Virus record (IMG/VR): IMGVR_UViG_3300046809_000507
Coordinates: 1 to 64,000 of that record
DNA length: 64,000 bases
Source: a virus
Direction: 5' to 3' (one strand)
The position numbers were made by a program, and so were the translations under genes. Below are positions 1 to 8,619 of the stretch, in pieces. Position 1 is the first letter of the stretch. Each line of letters starts with the position of its first letter. The notes under the pieces were generated by a model, which made no database searches, was not told the origin of the DNA, and saw nothing but the letters and a program-made list of their open reading frames with translations.

Positions 1-69
1 GTCCCGCCGCCCGCGGCTTCCACCCCGCACCACCCATCCATTCCGTTGATCCACGTGAAAGGCACCCCC

Positions 70-354
70 ATGTCTCCGTTTGTTTTCGATGCCGACCTTC
101 GTACCGTCTCCGCCACTGTCCGGGAGATCTCCGCCGGTATCCGCGCCGCCCAGATCGATGACTCGTGGGAGTCGGTGCGTGGTGACGAGGGCGCCGAGCT
201 GCTGCTCCGTGCACTCGCCGCCGACAAGGCCGACGACACCCCGACCCTGGTGGCGATCTTCGACCGGGCCGAGGAGATCGACGCGGCGCAGCCGTTCGGG
301 CCCCGCATCGTCGACCAGCTCCGGGCGCTCACCGCCTGGACCGAAGCCGCCTGA
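70..354 (+). CDS. hypothetical protein, 94 aa, head of transfer-module operon
   Basis: I do not recognise a family. The product is acidic and mostly helical, with no membrane segment or cysteine motif. The ATG at 70 is preferred over an in-frame start at 46 because a GAAAGG ribosome site lies just before it. The gene opens a tightly spaced rightward series that leads to the SpdB-like and TraB-like genes. Just upstream (about 41-58) is a TTGATCCA...GTGAA sequence that recurs before the gene at 5259, so a shared promoter or operator is possible. Real by codon use and position; function unknown. Confidence 0.6.
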   Translation: MSPFVFDADLRTVSATVREISAGIRAAQIDDSWESVRGDEGAELLLRALAADKADDTPTLVAIFDRAEEIDAAQPFGPRIVDQLRALTAWTEAA

Positions 355-434
355 CCGGCTGCCCGATCCGCCCGTCTCGCACGGGCGGTGAGGGGAACCG
401 CTCAGCGTTCCACCCCGAACCGGAAGGACCCCGC

Positions 435-572
435 ATGCCGCAGCAGCCCGAGCACACCGACCTGACCACCCCCGAGGCCGTTGCCGCCGGCGAGCAGGTC
501 TACGCCCAGCTCACCCCCGGCCAGGACGTCACCGCCGAACTCAACGCCGCCTACGGGCGCGACACCAAGTAG
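435..572 (+). CDS. hypothetical small protein, 45 aa
   Basis: A short acidic, soluble protein (starts MPQQPEHTDL, ends YGRDTK) with a good CGGAAGGACC ribosome site 5-6 bases before the ATG. It lies between the first gene and a small membrane-protein gene in the same direction, with the same style of ribosome site used along this operon. No family recognised. Short acidic proteins of this sort are common next to Streptomyces spread (spd) genes, but that link is positional only. Confidence 0.55.
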   Translation: MPQQPEHTDLTTPEAVAAGEQVYAQLTPGQDVTAELNAAYGRDTK

Positions 573-596
573 CCCCCACCCCGGAAGGAGCCCACC

Positions 597-893
597 GTGC
601 ACGCCTATCTGATCACCGCGAAGCCTGGCCGGCCGACCCGTGCCGCCCGGTTCGCTGGCCGGTGGACGGTGCGGCTTCTCGCCCTGCTGGTGATGGTCGG
701 GCTCGGCGCCGTGGTTCTTCCGCTGCGCTGCGCCCGCCCGGTCCTCAACTACGTGGCCCTCCGGGCCGCGTGGCTGGAGCTGTGGGCCGCGTCGGTGACC
801 GGGATCGGCCCGGTCGGTGCGGCGATCGGCTCGGGCCTGACCGATGAGTTCATCCGCGAATTCCACAAGGCGCGCACCAGCGCGCCCGCCTGA
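597..893 (+). CDS. small membrane protein, 98 aa, Spd-like position
   Basis: GTG start with GGAAGGAG six bases upstream. A basic N-terminus (about residues 1-23) is followed by one strong membrane segment (about 24-45) and a soluble C-terminal half. The arrangement suggests a single-pass protein with its N-terminus inside. It stands in a run of three small membrane proteins ahead of a large SpdB-like protein and a TraB-like translocase. In Streptomyces plasmids such proteins (Spd) help DNA spread between hyphal compartments. The role here is inferred from context, as no sequence family was recognised. Confidence 0.6.
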   Translation: MHAYLITAKPGRPTRAARFAGRWTVRLLALLVMVGLGAVVLPLRCARPVLNYVALRAAWLELWAASVTGIGPVGAAIGSGLTDEFIREFHKARTSAPA

Positions 894-902
894 GAGGACC
901 CC

Positions 903-1214
903 ATGAAGAAGCCGAGCTCCGTCGACGTGATCGGCGGCATCGTCACCGCCGTCGTTGTCGGCACCGTTGCCGCGAACCTCGCCGATCACGAGGTCAGTGT
1001 GCTGCTCCTGATGTCCGTCGTCCTGTCGATGCTGTCGGCCGGACTCACCCTCACCGACAAGGTCGCGAAGGCCGCAACGACCGAGGTGTACCGGTGTTCC
1101 GTGCAGGGTTGTTCGGTGGAGATCCGAGCCACCCGCAACGACGCGCCTGAGCGGCTGACCGTTCTGCGGGAGATGGCTACCGACCACGCCCGCCACGGAT
1201 CGGCGGCCGTCTGA
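903..1214 (+). CDS. two-pass membrane protein with cytosolic Cys motif, 103 aa
   Basis: Two hydrophobic segments (about residues 6-27 and 31-50) form a short hairpin, followed by a soluble tail of about 50 residues that carries a C-x4-C pair (YRCSVQGC). The ATG is preceded by GAGAGGA. Its stop codon overlaps the start of the DUF4236 gene, which indicates translational coupling. It probably belongs to the same membrane-protein set as its neighbours; a Spd-type role is an inference from context. Confidence 0.6.
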   Translation: MKKPSSVDVIGGIVTAVVVGTVAANLADHEVSVLLLMSVVLSMLSAGLTLTDKVAKAATTEVYRCSVQGCSVEIRATRNDAPERLTVLREMATDHARHGSAAV

Positions 1215-1411
1215 TGCCGCTCACGTTCCGCAAGAGCTTCCGGATCTTCCCCGGCATCCGCCTCAACATCAACCGGCGCAGCTGGTCCGTGACGGTCGGC
1301 GCACGCAATGGCCCTCGGTTCACGCGCAGTTCGACCGGACGCGACACAACGTCGATGAACCTGCCCGGCGGGTTCGGCTGGCGTCGCACGACCAGGCGGG
1401 GGAGGGGCTGA
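1214..1411 (+). CDS. DUF4236 family small basic protein
   Basis: The 65-residue product matches the short beta-rich DUF4236 pattern: a RKSFRIFPGIRLNI opening, a serine-valine-glycine stretch around residues 24-30 and a glycine-arginine-rich end. DUF4236 proteins have no known biochemical function and are often encoded near mobile or phage genes. The ATG overlaps the preceding stop (TGATG), so it is translated with the membrane protein before it. A membrane-associated structural role is possible but not shown. Confidence 0.65.
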   Translation: MPLTFRKSFRIFPGIRLNINRRSWSVTVGARNGPRFTRSSTGRDTTSMNLPGGFGWRRTTRRGRG

Positions 1412-1412
1412 C

Positions 1413-1622
1413 ATGCGCTTCCTCGACTACCTCAACCGCCACTACACAGCGCGCGAGTCGCTGACCCTCTTGGCCCTCGCCATGGCCGTGATCCTCGGCG
1501 CGCCGCTGGGTCTCACCGCCCTCGGCATCAACCAGCCGGCCGCGGGCGTGCTCTCCCTGATCCTCGCCCTCGGCACGTACTTCGTCACCGCCGCCCTCAT
1601 CGACCGCCGCACCCGCGGCTGA
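1413..1622 (+). CDS. two-pass membrane protein, 69 aa
   Basis: Two membrane helices (about residues 16-37 and 43-63) with a short polar loop and a basic RRTRG end. A GGAGGGG ribosome site lies upstream of the ATG. It directly precedes the SpdB-like gene. Size and topology resemble the small Spd proteins of Streptomyces conjugative plasmids, but the sequence alone does not prove this. Confidence 0.6.
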   Translation: MRFLDYLNRHYTARESLTLLALAMAVILGAPLGLTALGINQPAAGVLSLILALGTYFVTAALIDRRTRG

Positions 1623-1641
1623 CCCGAAAGGAACCGAACCC

Positions 1642-3060
1642 ATGACCGCCAGCCCGCCCCAGGTCAACGGCCACACCAGGCCGACCATGCCCGCCGCCGG
1701 GGACTGGCGGCCCGTCGAGGAGCAGCGCATCCCCAGCCGCCGCGAAGAGAAGCGCGAAGACCGCCGCGCCGACCGCCTCGACGCCCGCGATGACCGCGCC
1801 CAGGACCGCGAAGAGGCGCGCCGGGACGCCGAGCATCAGCGCCAACTCAAGGAGCAGGAGCGAAAAGCCAAGCTGGAGCTGAAGCAGCAGGAGCGCGCCG
1901 ACAAGGACAAGGCGCGGGCTCGCCGCCGCAAGGAACGGCGCCTGGCCTGGCTCAACGCGAAGACCCGCCTCGCCCACCACATGCCGCTGTGGGGGCTGCC
2001 TGTCGTCGCCGTCTCCCTGATCATGGGTTGGTCCGGGCAGGCCGGAGCCGCGGCGCGCCTTGGCATGGGCCTCTTCGCCGTAGGCGTCCCGGTCCTCACC
2101 GAGGGCATGGTGCTGACGTTCGCCGGGCTCACCGGGCAGGCGATCGAGCAGGGCCGCCCCTACCGGGGGCTGATGCGAACCACATGGATCACCACAATCG
2201 TCGCGGCCACCATCAACGGCGCCGGCCACCTGATCGAGGACAGCTCCGGAGCCGGTGCCTACCGGGCAGGCGCCTATGCGCTTGCCTCGCTCGCCGCGAT
2301 GATCCTCTGGTGGGTCGTGATGCGGTCGAAGCGTGCCGCGATCTCCGGCAAGACCGCCGACGAGATCGCCCGCTGGAAGCGCCTCGCCCGCCGGCACCCG
2401 ATCCTGATCCGCCGCGCCCGCCGGGTTGCCGACAACACCGGCAAGTCGATGGCGGACGCCTACACCACGGTGTGGCAGCGGGCGAACGGGGCCGCGCCGG
2501 GGGAGCCGTCGATCCGTGAGATCCGTGCCTCCCGGCGGGCTGGCTTCCGTCGGCGCCAGGCGGAGTCCTGGACTGGGGAGCGCGGTTGGCGGAAGCGTTC
2601 GGATGCGCCGAAGGTAGCGGTTCCCGTCGCCAACTCGGCTGCCACCAAGGCCTCGACCGAGGCCGCGCCCGACGACCCGCGTACCCCCGTACAGGCCCCC
2701 TTCCTCCCGGTCGCTCTGCTGGTTCCCGGGCCGCAAGGAGAGTGGGTGCAGCACCCCGTGCCGGTGCTTCCGATGTCGCCCACGACGCGCCCTCGGACGC
2801 GGGGTGACCGGACGGCTACAACCCGCTTCCCGCAAGGGAAGGACGCGATTTCGAAGCGTGTCCGCGAGGACGTCACCGACGACCGCCTTGCTGTCGTCCG
2901 CGACCTCGTAACGGAAGCCGCCGCCAAGAGCCAAGACCTCAGGAAGCACCCGTCCAACCGGGCCGTTGCCCGCGCCGTCGGATGCCGCCCCGCCACCGCC
3001 CGTGAACTCTTGGCGACCGCGCTCGCCGACCGCGGAATCACCCGCGAGAAGGACCAGTGA
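1642..3060 (+). CDS. SpdB/DUF2637-like membrane protein of the transfer module
   Basis: A 472-residue protein in three parts. Residues 1-105 are extremely charged and likely coiled-coil. About 113-225 hold four membrane segments, the region resembling DUF2637/SpdB proteins of Streptomyces plasmids and integrative elements. The remainder is basic and ends in a helix-turn-helix-like stretch (about 430-470, NRAVARAVGCRPATARELL). In known systems Spd proteins help the TraB translocase distribute incoming DNA through septa of the recipient mycelium. Its last codons overlap the TraB-like gene (TGA at 3058-3060, ATG at 3060), so the two are made together. The family assignment rests on topology, the membrane core and the TraB neighbour. 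Confidence 0.7.
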   Translation: MTASPPQVNGHTRPTMPAAGDWRPVEEQRIPSRREEKREDRRADRLDARDDRAQDREEARRDAEHQRQLKEQERKAKLELKQQERADKDKARARRRKERRLAWLNAKTRLAHHMPLWGLPVVAVSLIMGWSGQAGAAARLGMGLFAVGVPVLTEGMVLTFAGLTGQAIEQGRPYRGLMRTTWITTIVAATINGAGHLIEDSSGAGAYRAGAYALASLAAMILWWVVMRSKRAAISGKTADEIARWKRLARRHPILIRRARRVADNTGKSMADAYTTVWQRANGAAPGEPSIREIRASRRAGFRRRQAESWTGERGWRKRSDAPKVAVPVANSAATKASTEAAPDDPRTPVQAPFLPVALLVPGPQGEWVQHPVPVLPMSPTTRPRTRGDRTATTRFPQGKDAISKRVREDVTDDRLAVVRDLVTEAAAKSQDLRKHPSNRAVARAVGCRPATARELLATALADRGITREKDQ

Positions 3061-5123
3061 TGACGACCGAAGCCAACCACCAACTGCCCGCCGGCTGGGA
3101 CACGTCGAAGGTGATCCCCGGCAGCCTCGTCGTGCCCGACGACCTGTCCGGTGAGGACATCGCGCCCGGCATCGTCGCCACCTACGAGCCCCGCACACCC
3201 GTCCTCGCCAGGACCGGGTCGGCCGCGATGGTCGTCGCCTCGGTCACCGGCCGGGCATGCGGCCTGTCCGCCCGCTGGTTCTTCACCGGGGCCCGCTCCG
3301 TCGGCTTCCTCGGCTGGCGCTACGTCCGCGCCCACGACCTCCAGGAGGTCATCGGCGGGATGTCGAAGTCGGGGGACTGGAACAAGGTCAAGCAGGAGCG
3401 GCACTCCCGGTGGCGGTTCCTCGGCTGGGCATCGGGTGCTGTCGCCGGGCTGAACCTGGCCGGCTGGTGGGCGCTCGTGAAGTTCGGCGGGATGACCGCG
3501 ACCGACTGGTCATGGAAGATCCCGCCCACGCTTACGGCTGCTGTCGCCGTCGCCGCGGTCACCCTCTACGGCCGCTACCGTGCCAACTCGCCCGGGATCG
3601 CGCCGATGCAGGCCATCGCCGAGCAGGACCACCCCGACGGCGAGGAGCCGTACCCGCTCGCCTGGGTGCAGTCCGGTGGCCAGGCCGCGGACTGCCTCGG
3701 CCGCGCCCTGTACGCGGAAGGCGCCGACTACCGAGACATCCAGACCTTGAACCGTCACGCCTGGGGATGGGAGCTGGAGGTCGTCCTCAAGGGCTCCACC
3801 CCGGGCGGCGTGCAGGCGAAGGCCGACCAGTTGGAGTCGCAGATGGGGCTGCCCGACGGCGGGTTCATGATCGAGCCGGACTCGCGGGACAAATCCCGGA
3901 TCACCGTGCGCCTCGTCCAGTCCAACCCGTTCGCAGACATGCCCCGGCCGGCCGTCCACGCCCCGCGGTCCCTGTCCGTCCACGACACCGTCGCGATGGG
4001 CCGAGCCATGGACGGCAGCGTCTTCGAGCTGACCCTCGACGGGTTCTGCGCCCTCATCATCGGCGCCATGGGCGCCGGCAAGACCCTCGGCGCGCTCCGC
4101 ACGATCAACGAGGCGCTCACCGCCTGCCGCGATGCCGTCGTCTGGGACCTGGACCCGATCAAGGGCGGGCTCGCCGAGTTCGGCGACCTCATGGCCCGCC
4201 GCGCCCGCACCCCCGAGGAGTGCGAAGAGGCACTCGAAGAGGCCCTGTCCTACGTCACCGCGCGCGGCCAGCTCCTGCCCGCGCTCAAGATGGGGGACCG
4301 GTGGTACGCCACCGAGAAGCACCCCAACCTGTACATCAACATCGACGAGTTCATCCAGCTCAGCCCCCGCGGCAAGGAACTCGCCATCAAGATCCTGCGC
4401 ACCGGCCGCCAGTACGGCATCTACCTGCTGATGGCAGGCCAGGAGGCCACCGCCGACGCTCTCGGCGACGCCATCGCCATGATCGTCGCCTACCGGATCC
4501 TCATGGCCTGCCGCTTCGAAGACATCAAGATCGCATTCGGGCCCGGCGCCGGCGCACAAGGCTGGCGGGCCGACCGCATGAAGCCCGCCGTCGGACCCGT
4601 CGCCAACGACGCCGGCCAAGCCATGGTCATGGGCGGCCTGTTCAACCGGGCCATCCGCTACCAGTTCAACAGCTACACCCGCGACCAGATCGCCGCCGCC
4701 GTACCCGACCGCATCACCGCCGGCGCCAACCGCATGGACAGCGACACCGTCCTCAAGGCCGGCGCCACCCTCACCACGGCCGGACAGCGCGACAACCTCG
4801 CCGAACGCCTCGACGCCGTCGCCCACACCGACGCCCCGCTCATCGCCGCCCTGCTCCGCGCCTTCCACGCCAAGGCCCGGACCTTCCTCCCCACCGGCGA
4901 GGTGCTGCTGCCGGTCCTTGAGGCAGCAGGCGTGGAAGGCGTCGACGCGACCACCCTGTCCAACCGGCTCCGCAAGCACGCGCCCGGCGCGAAGTCCGAT
5001 CGCACTGACTGCCCTGAAGGGACCTACCTGCGGGGCTGGCGGCGAGACGACGTCGAGCGTGCCGCGGCGGGCCTCCTGGACCCGGCGCAGACCCGGCAAG
5101 ACCCCGGCACAAGGGCGGCGTAG
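3060..5123 (+). CDS. TraB/FtsK-SpoIIIE type DNA translocase
   Basis: A 687-residue ATPase of the FtsK/SpoIIIE class. Membrane segments occur near residues 120-175. The motor domain has Walker A GAMGAGKT at residues 335-342 and Walker B IDEF with D429 and E430. A C-terminal winged-helix-like region (about 600-670) could read a clt-type recognition repeat. Streptomyces TraB proteins move double-stranded plasmid DNA between hyphae without relaxase or a type IV pilus. I use the ATG at 3060, which has AAGGA at a suitable distance; a GTG at 3057 is the alternative. The neighbours (SpdB-like, small membrane proteins) favour conjugation over cell division. Confidence 0.8.
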   Translation: MTTEANHQLPAGWDTSKVIPGSLVVPDDLSGEDIAPGIVATYEPRTPVLARTGSAAMVVASVTGRACGLSARWFFTGARSVGFLGWRYVRAHDLQEVIGGMSKSGDWNKVKQERHSRWRFLGWASGAVAGLNLAGWWALVKFGGMTATDWSWKIPPTLTAAVAVAAVTLYGRYRANSPGIAPMQAIAEQDHPDGEEPYPLAWVQSGGQAADCLGRALYAEGADYRDIQTLNRHAWGWELEVVLKGSTPGGVQAKADQLESQMGLPDGGFMIEPDSRDKSRITVRLVQSNPFADMPRPAVHAPRSLSVHDTVAMGRAMDGSVFELTLDGFCALIIGAMGAGKTLGALRTINEALTACRDAVVWDLDPIKGGLAEFGDLMARRARTPEECEEALEEALSYVTARGQLLPALKMGDRWYATEKHPNLYINIDEFIQLSPRGKELAIKILRTGRQYGIYLLMAGQEATADALGDAIAMIVAYRILMACRFEDIKIAFGPGAGAQGWRADRMKPAVGPVANDAGQAMVMGGLFNRAIRYQFNSYTRDQIAAAVPDRITAGANRMDSDTVLKAGATLTTAGQRDNLAERLDAVAHTDAPLIAALLRAFHAKARTFLPTGEVLLPVLEAAGVEGVDATTLSNRLRKHAPGAKSDRTDCPEGTYLRGWRRDDVERAAAGLLDPAQTRQDPGTRAA

Positions 5124-5258
5124 CCCCGGCGCCGACCCGGCGGACGCTCAACCCATCGGCGCAGGTCGCCGGGTGTCCGCCGGGTCCGCGCCGGGCTCCC
5201 GCCGGGTCACCACCACCCTATTGATCCATATATGTGAAGTTCTTGAAGAGGAGTCCTC

Positions 5259-6032
5259 ATGCCGCCCGCGAAGCGCAAGCCGGCCCGCCGGACCACCGCC
5301 GCGAAGGGCCGGAAGCCCACCGCCCGCAAGCACCCGGCCAGCCGCGTGAAAGTCCCCCGCACCGGCCCGCTCCACGCCCAGATCGGGTCGCGCATGGTCC
5401 TGTTCGCCGTCTCCCGCCTAGACACCCACGGCGACACCGTCCTGTCCCGCAAGAACGCCGCGATCCTCCGCGCCACCCACAAGGGCTGCCCCACCTGCAA
5501 GGGCAACGGGCAGATCTTCACCAAGGGCAAGGACGGCTCCTTCACCGGCTCCAAGCCCTGCCCCGCTAAGCCCACCAAGCAGAAGGCCTCCCGCTGGGAG
5601 GTGTACAAGGCCAGCCGGTTCGGCGCCGACAAGAACACCGGACTGATCGGCTGGGCCTGCCCCTGCGGCAAGAAGGAGAAGCCCCGCTTCCGAGACGCCC
5701 GCGCCGCCACCAAAGCCCTGCGCACCCACGAGCGGCAGAAGCACGGCGGCAACACCGTCGGCGGCGCCTGGTACGCCCAGACCGCCCAGGCCGCCACCGA
5801 ACAGCCCGCCCAGGCCGAGCCGACGCCGTCGAAGGTTGTCACCAACTCCGGCATGACCGACGGCAAGTGGGTCGGCCAGAACAAGGGCATGCCCGTCGGC
5901 AAGGCCATCGCCGCAGGCAAGTGCTGGAAGTGCTCTGGTGACGGAAAGATCCACGCCGTATGCGGCAACGAACAGCTCCTCGTCGTCTGCCCGGAATGCC
6001 GGGGCAGCGGCGCGGCGGCGAAGGCCGCCTGA
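5259..6032 (+). CDS. zinc-finger protein with DnaJ-like CxxC repeats, 257 aa
   Basis: A very basic N-terminus (residues 1-35) is followed by several probable zinc sites: CPTCKGNG at about 77-84, a CPCG...H-x4-H finger at about 133-160, CWKCSGDG near 223 and CPECRGSG near 245. The CxxCxGxG units resemble the DnaJ zinc domain. The basic tail suggests nucleic-acid binding. It follows the translocase after a 135-base gap that contains TTGATCCATATATGTGAAG, similar to the sequence near base 41, and a GAAGAGGAG ribosome site. Its stop overlaps the next ATG. Function unknown; an accessory DNA-binding role in transfer is a guess. Confidence 0.65.
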   Translation: MPPAKRKPARRTTAAKGRKPTARKHPASRVKVPRTGPLHAQIGSRMVLFAVSRLDTHGDTVLSRKNAAILRATHKGCPTCKGNGQIFTKGKDGSFTGSKPCPAKPTKQKASRWEVYKASRFGADKNTGLIGWACPCGKKEKPRFRDARAATKALRTHERQKHGGNTVGGAWYAQTAQAATEQPAQAEPTPSKVVTNSGMTDGKWVGQNKGMPVGKAIAAGKCWKCSGDGKIHAVCGNEQLLVVCPECRGSGAAAKAA

Positions 6033-6541
6033 TGTCCGCGCCCGCCACGACCATGAAGGTCGCCGCCCCGGTCGTTCTCGACCTGGAGGCGCGGCTGGTC
6101 GAGGTGGGCCTGGTCATGGACGGACGCCTCGCCCTCGCCAACCTGTCCTTTGAGGTCGACACCGCCCACATCCCGGCAGCCGACCCCATCCCGGAGATCA
6201 CCGCCCCGTTGCCGCTCACCCCCACCGCGGTCCCATGCCCGTACCCGACCCCGATCGCCGCCACCCTCCACCGGGCCCGCCTGCGCCTCGATGCGGCCGG
6301 CTGGTGCACCGGGCAGCTGCGAGATGAGCAGGGCGCCCGATGCCTCATCGGTGTCATCCAGGCCGCAGCCTCGACCCGCGGCCAAGCCGACGACGCCTGC
6401 GTGCTGCTGCTGGAGGCGATCCGCCGCGACTTCCCGACCGCCGAGACCGTCCCCTCCTGGAACGACAACCAACGCGACCCCCGACTCCCCGCCCGCTACC
6501 TCGACCGCGCCGCCGAACTCGCCCACGCCCGCGGGCTATAG
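6032..6541 (+). CDS. DUF6197-like protein, 169 aa
   Basis: The central part (about residues 78-140) has the pattern seen in DUF6197 proteins of actinomycetes: LDAAGWCTGQLRDEQGARCLIG, here split by a proline-rich N-terminal extension, then a helical C-terminus with WNDNQRDP. DUF6197 proteins are common in Streptomyces chromosomes and phages and have no known function. The ATG at 6032 overlaps the previous stop and is chosen over an earlier in-frame start inside that gene. Confidence 0.6.
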   Translation: MSAPATTMKVAAPVVLDLEARLVEVGLVMDGRLALANLSFEVDTAHIPAADPIPEITAPLPLTPTAVPCPYPTPIAATLHRARLRLDAAGWCTGQLRDEQGARCLIGVIQAAASTRGQADDACVLLLEAIRRDFPTAETVPSWNDNQRDPRLPARYLDRAAELAHARGL

Positions 6542-6635
6542 GCGCCGGCCCCGATCCGATGAACCTCGCCCAGACCCGCCCGTAACCGCCGTCACCAGCG
6601 CTAACATCCCGACCCTGACCAGTCCTGGGGGGACC

Positions 6636-6992
6636 ATGACGAACAACCAGCCGCAGCCCACCATCCCGCCCATGCCCGGCCACGCGCCCAAGCCGACAAC
6701 GAAGAGACGCACCGGCAGGATCATCGCCGCCATCACCGCCGGAGCCCTCGCCACCGGAGGCGGCATCTACTGGCTCACCCGGCCGTCCTACAACGACATC
6801 GTCAAGGACTGCCAGCAGGCCCTCGTCGCCCAGTACAAGGCCGACGGGAAGGGCAAGCCGTCCGCCTGTAATGACGTGCACGACGACGACTACGACGCGC
6901 TCGTCCTCAACGCGGCCATGGGCAACCTCGGCTGGCTCGACGGCGACGGCAACTTCGACAAGAACAAGATGCTCAACTCGACCCAGCCGTAG
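6636..6992 (+). CDS. membrane-anchored extracytoplasmic protein, 118 aa
   Basis: A proline-rich cytosolic N-terminus and a KRR charge cluster precede one membrane segment (about residues 32-50). The outer part carries two cysteines (in DCQQAL and SACNDV) that could form a disulphide. The start has GGGGGGACC immediately upstream. No family recognised. It is the last gene of the left block and is followed by a strong terminator, so the transfer module appears to end here. Confidence 0.65.
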   Translation: MTNNQPQPTIPPMPGHAPKPTTKRRTGRIIAAITAGALATGGGIYWLTRPSYNDIVKDCQQALVAQYKADGKGKPSACNDVHDDDYDALVLNAAMGNLGWLDGDGNFDKNKMLNSTQP

Positions 6993-6995
6993 CAG

Positions 6996-7193
6996 TCACC
7001 CGGAAACGCCAGGGCCCCGGTCATCGACCGGGGCCTTCGTCTTGCGTGGGACTGCGCGAGCGACCCAGTGCCGGCCGGCCGCGTCCGTGGGATCCGTTAC
7101 CACTTCGGCATCCAGTTGCGCGCAGAGCCGGTCCAACTCCCGCTGACATGACGCCCTGCTCTTCGTGCGGACCATGTACACCACGTCACCCAT
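6996..7193 (-). CDS. possible small leftward gene, 65 aa
   Basis: An open frame starting ATGGGTGAC at 7193 with a plausible soluble product containing a TDAAGRHWVARAV stretch. It converges on the preceding rightward gene, and its last codons read through the terminator hairpin, which is unusual but occurs in actinomycetes. No family recognised. It could be a shadow in a 350-base region that otherwise holds no gene. Confidence 0.35.
   Translation of the reverse strand: MGDVVYMVRTKSRASCQRELDRLCAQLDAEVVTDPTDAAGRHWVARAVPRKTKAPVDDRGPGVSG
7013..7037. terminator. GC-rich hairpin terminator between converging genes
   Basis: A 9-bp perfect stem (GGCCCCGGT / ACCGGGGCC) with a 5-base loop, followed by TT. 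It lies 20 bases after the stop at 6992 and is placed to end transcription from the transfer block. Confidence 0.7.
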
Positions 7194-7349
7194 GACGGCA
7201 GTGTGGCGCGCGTTCCGGGGTCGGGGGCGGGTTCACGGGAAGTGACCGCGCACGTCGACTCCTGTGCCATTGGCCTGCCTTGTCAACCCTCGGGTGCACA
7301 ATTGGCTCAAGCGTCACTGCTTCCCCGTACCACCGCCGAGGAGCCTGCC

Positions 7350-8054
7350 GTGCACGACCACCCCGCCTTTGACGAATACGCCTGGCCGACCTGCGTGACT
7401 CCGAACTGTGGACGCCAACTCTGGGTCTCCGAGACCGGCCGGCAGTCGTGCCGACCCTGCGAAGACAAGACAGCCACTCGCATCGCCGAACTCCCGGCCC
7501 TGTTCCGGCGGATGGACACGACTGCCTCGCTGATGCGGGGCGCCCGGCGTCCTGGCGGCGCCAGTTCCGGCAGTAAGACCCCGCCGATCCCGCCCCGGCT
7601 CGAAGTCCTTTCCCTCGTCGGGCCGGGCGGTGTCGCTGCCCGGCTGCGGGACATCGAAGACTCGTGGCGGAAGGCGCTCGGTTGGACCGTCGCCCCGTGG
7701 CGCGGCTCCCCGGCTCAAGCGGTGCCGGACCACGCCCGATTCCTGGCGAACAACTTGCCGTGGGCGTGCGACGCCTACGACTCTGTCGGGCAGGACATCG
7801 ACGACCTGCGGCGGTTGCACGCCGAGTGCGTGGCCCTCGTCAACGACGAACGCAGGCCGGGCCGCATCCAGGTCGGCAACTGCCCCGTCGACTCCGGCGA
7901 CGGCCCGTGCTGGACTCCGCTGACCGCCACGGCCGCCACTCACCGCATCCGATGCGGCAGTTGCGGAACCCGATGGGAGACGCTGGGGGAGTGGCGGGAA
8001 CTCCGGGCCGCACAAGAAGCCGTACTCGCCGCAGCGACAGGAGTCGCAGCATGA
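7350..8054 (+). CDS. zinc-ribbon protein, 234 aa, phage-type
   Basis: Two probable zinc-binding clusters: an N-terminal CVTPNCGRQ...CRPC (about residues 13-36) and a C-terminal ribbon with CPVDSGDGPC and RCGSCG (about 175-212). The middle is helical. Proteins of this build occur in many Streptomyces phages as hypothetical proteins. The GTG at 7350 follows GCCGAGGAG at good spacing; an upstream frame-open stretch to 7203 lacks such a site. The stop overlaps the next start (ATGA), so it is coupled to the following gene. Confidence 0.65.
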   Translation: MHDHPAFDEYAWPTCVTPNCGRQLWVSETGRQSCRPCEDKTATRIAELPALFRRMDTTASLMRGARRPGGASSGSKTPPIPPRLEVLSLVGPGGVAARLRDIEDSWRKALGWTVAPWRGSPAQAVPDHARFLANNLPWACDAYDSVGQDIDDLRRLHAECVALVNDERRPGRIQVGNCPVDSGDGPCWTPLTATAATHRIRCGSCGTRWETLGEWRELRAAQEAVLAAATGVAA

Positions 8055-8494
8055 GCGAGCAACCCGAGGACGAGCCTGAGCCGGTGACGGTCGAGATCAC
8101 CGTCGACGCAAGCCGAGCGATCAACGCCCTGCAGAAGACGCAGGCGTCCCTCATGTTCGCCTTCCACCCCGACCTGCGCGAGGGCCCGGTGTGCCCCGCC
8201 GGGATCCGTCTCGTCAACGGCCGCCGAATGCAGTGCAAGGACATCCCCGACGCGACGTTCCTAGATGCCGTGCGACGAGCCCCCGGCACCTCGTCCGCGA
8301 ACTGGCGCATGCGCTGGAATGTTCACGCCATCCTGGAAGCCCAGCTCGGTCCCATCCCTGGGAATTTGTTCCTCGCCAAGGCCCGCAAACTCATCGCGGC
8401 TGGAAAGCTCGGAGGGTGCCCCTGTGGATGTCGAGGGGACTGGCATCTGCCCGAGGAATGCATCGGTGGGTCGACCTGCTGCCGGATCCCTTGA
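8051..8494 (+). CDS. Cys-rich small protein, 147 aa
   Basis: It starts with an acidic stretch, then a helical region, and ends in a dense cysteine cluster (CPCGCRGDWH followed by ECIGG and TCC, about residues 122-144) that would bind metal. Translationally coupled to the zinc-ribbon gene by an ATGA overlap. The pair may act together on nucleic acid, but no family was recognised. Confidence 0.6.
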   Translation: MSEQPEDEPEPVTVEITVDASRAINALQKTQASLMFAFHPDLREGPVCPAGIRLVNGRRMQCKDIPDATFLDAVRRAPGTSSANWRMRWNVHAILEAQLGPIPGNLFLAKARKLIAAGKLGGCPCGCRGDWHLPEECIGGSTCCRIP

Positions 8495-8573
8495 TGCCGT
8501 TTCGGCAACGCCACTTGCCGTTTGATCAGCGCTGAGCGTATGGTGTGCTCCAATCGATCTCGCTGTGTCTGGA

Positions 8574-8598
8574 GGGCCACCCCCGCAGGTGGCCCTTT
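8574..8598 (+). terminator. hairpin with T-run
   Basis: Perfect 8-bp stem GGGCCACC / GGTGGCCC with a 6-base loop, followed by TTT. It ends the two-gene zinc-protein unit. Confidence 0.65.
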
Positions 8599-8619
8599 CG
8601 CATGTTCGGGGGTGACCTG

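Noticed and set aside
402-1196. Long leftward open frame over the first small genes
   Set aside because: Composition is Gly/Arg/His-rich with no domain, and the opposite strand has four genes with good ribosome sites. It is a high-GC shadow.
3257-4921. Second long rightward frame inside the TraB-like gene
   Set aside because: The product is almost only Arg, Pro, Gly and His, the usual shifted-frame pattern; the TraB frame has ATPase motifs.
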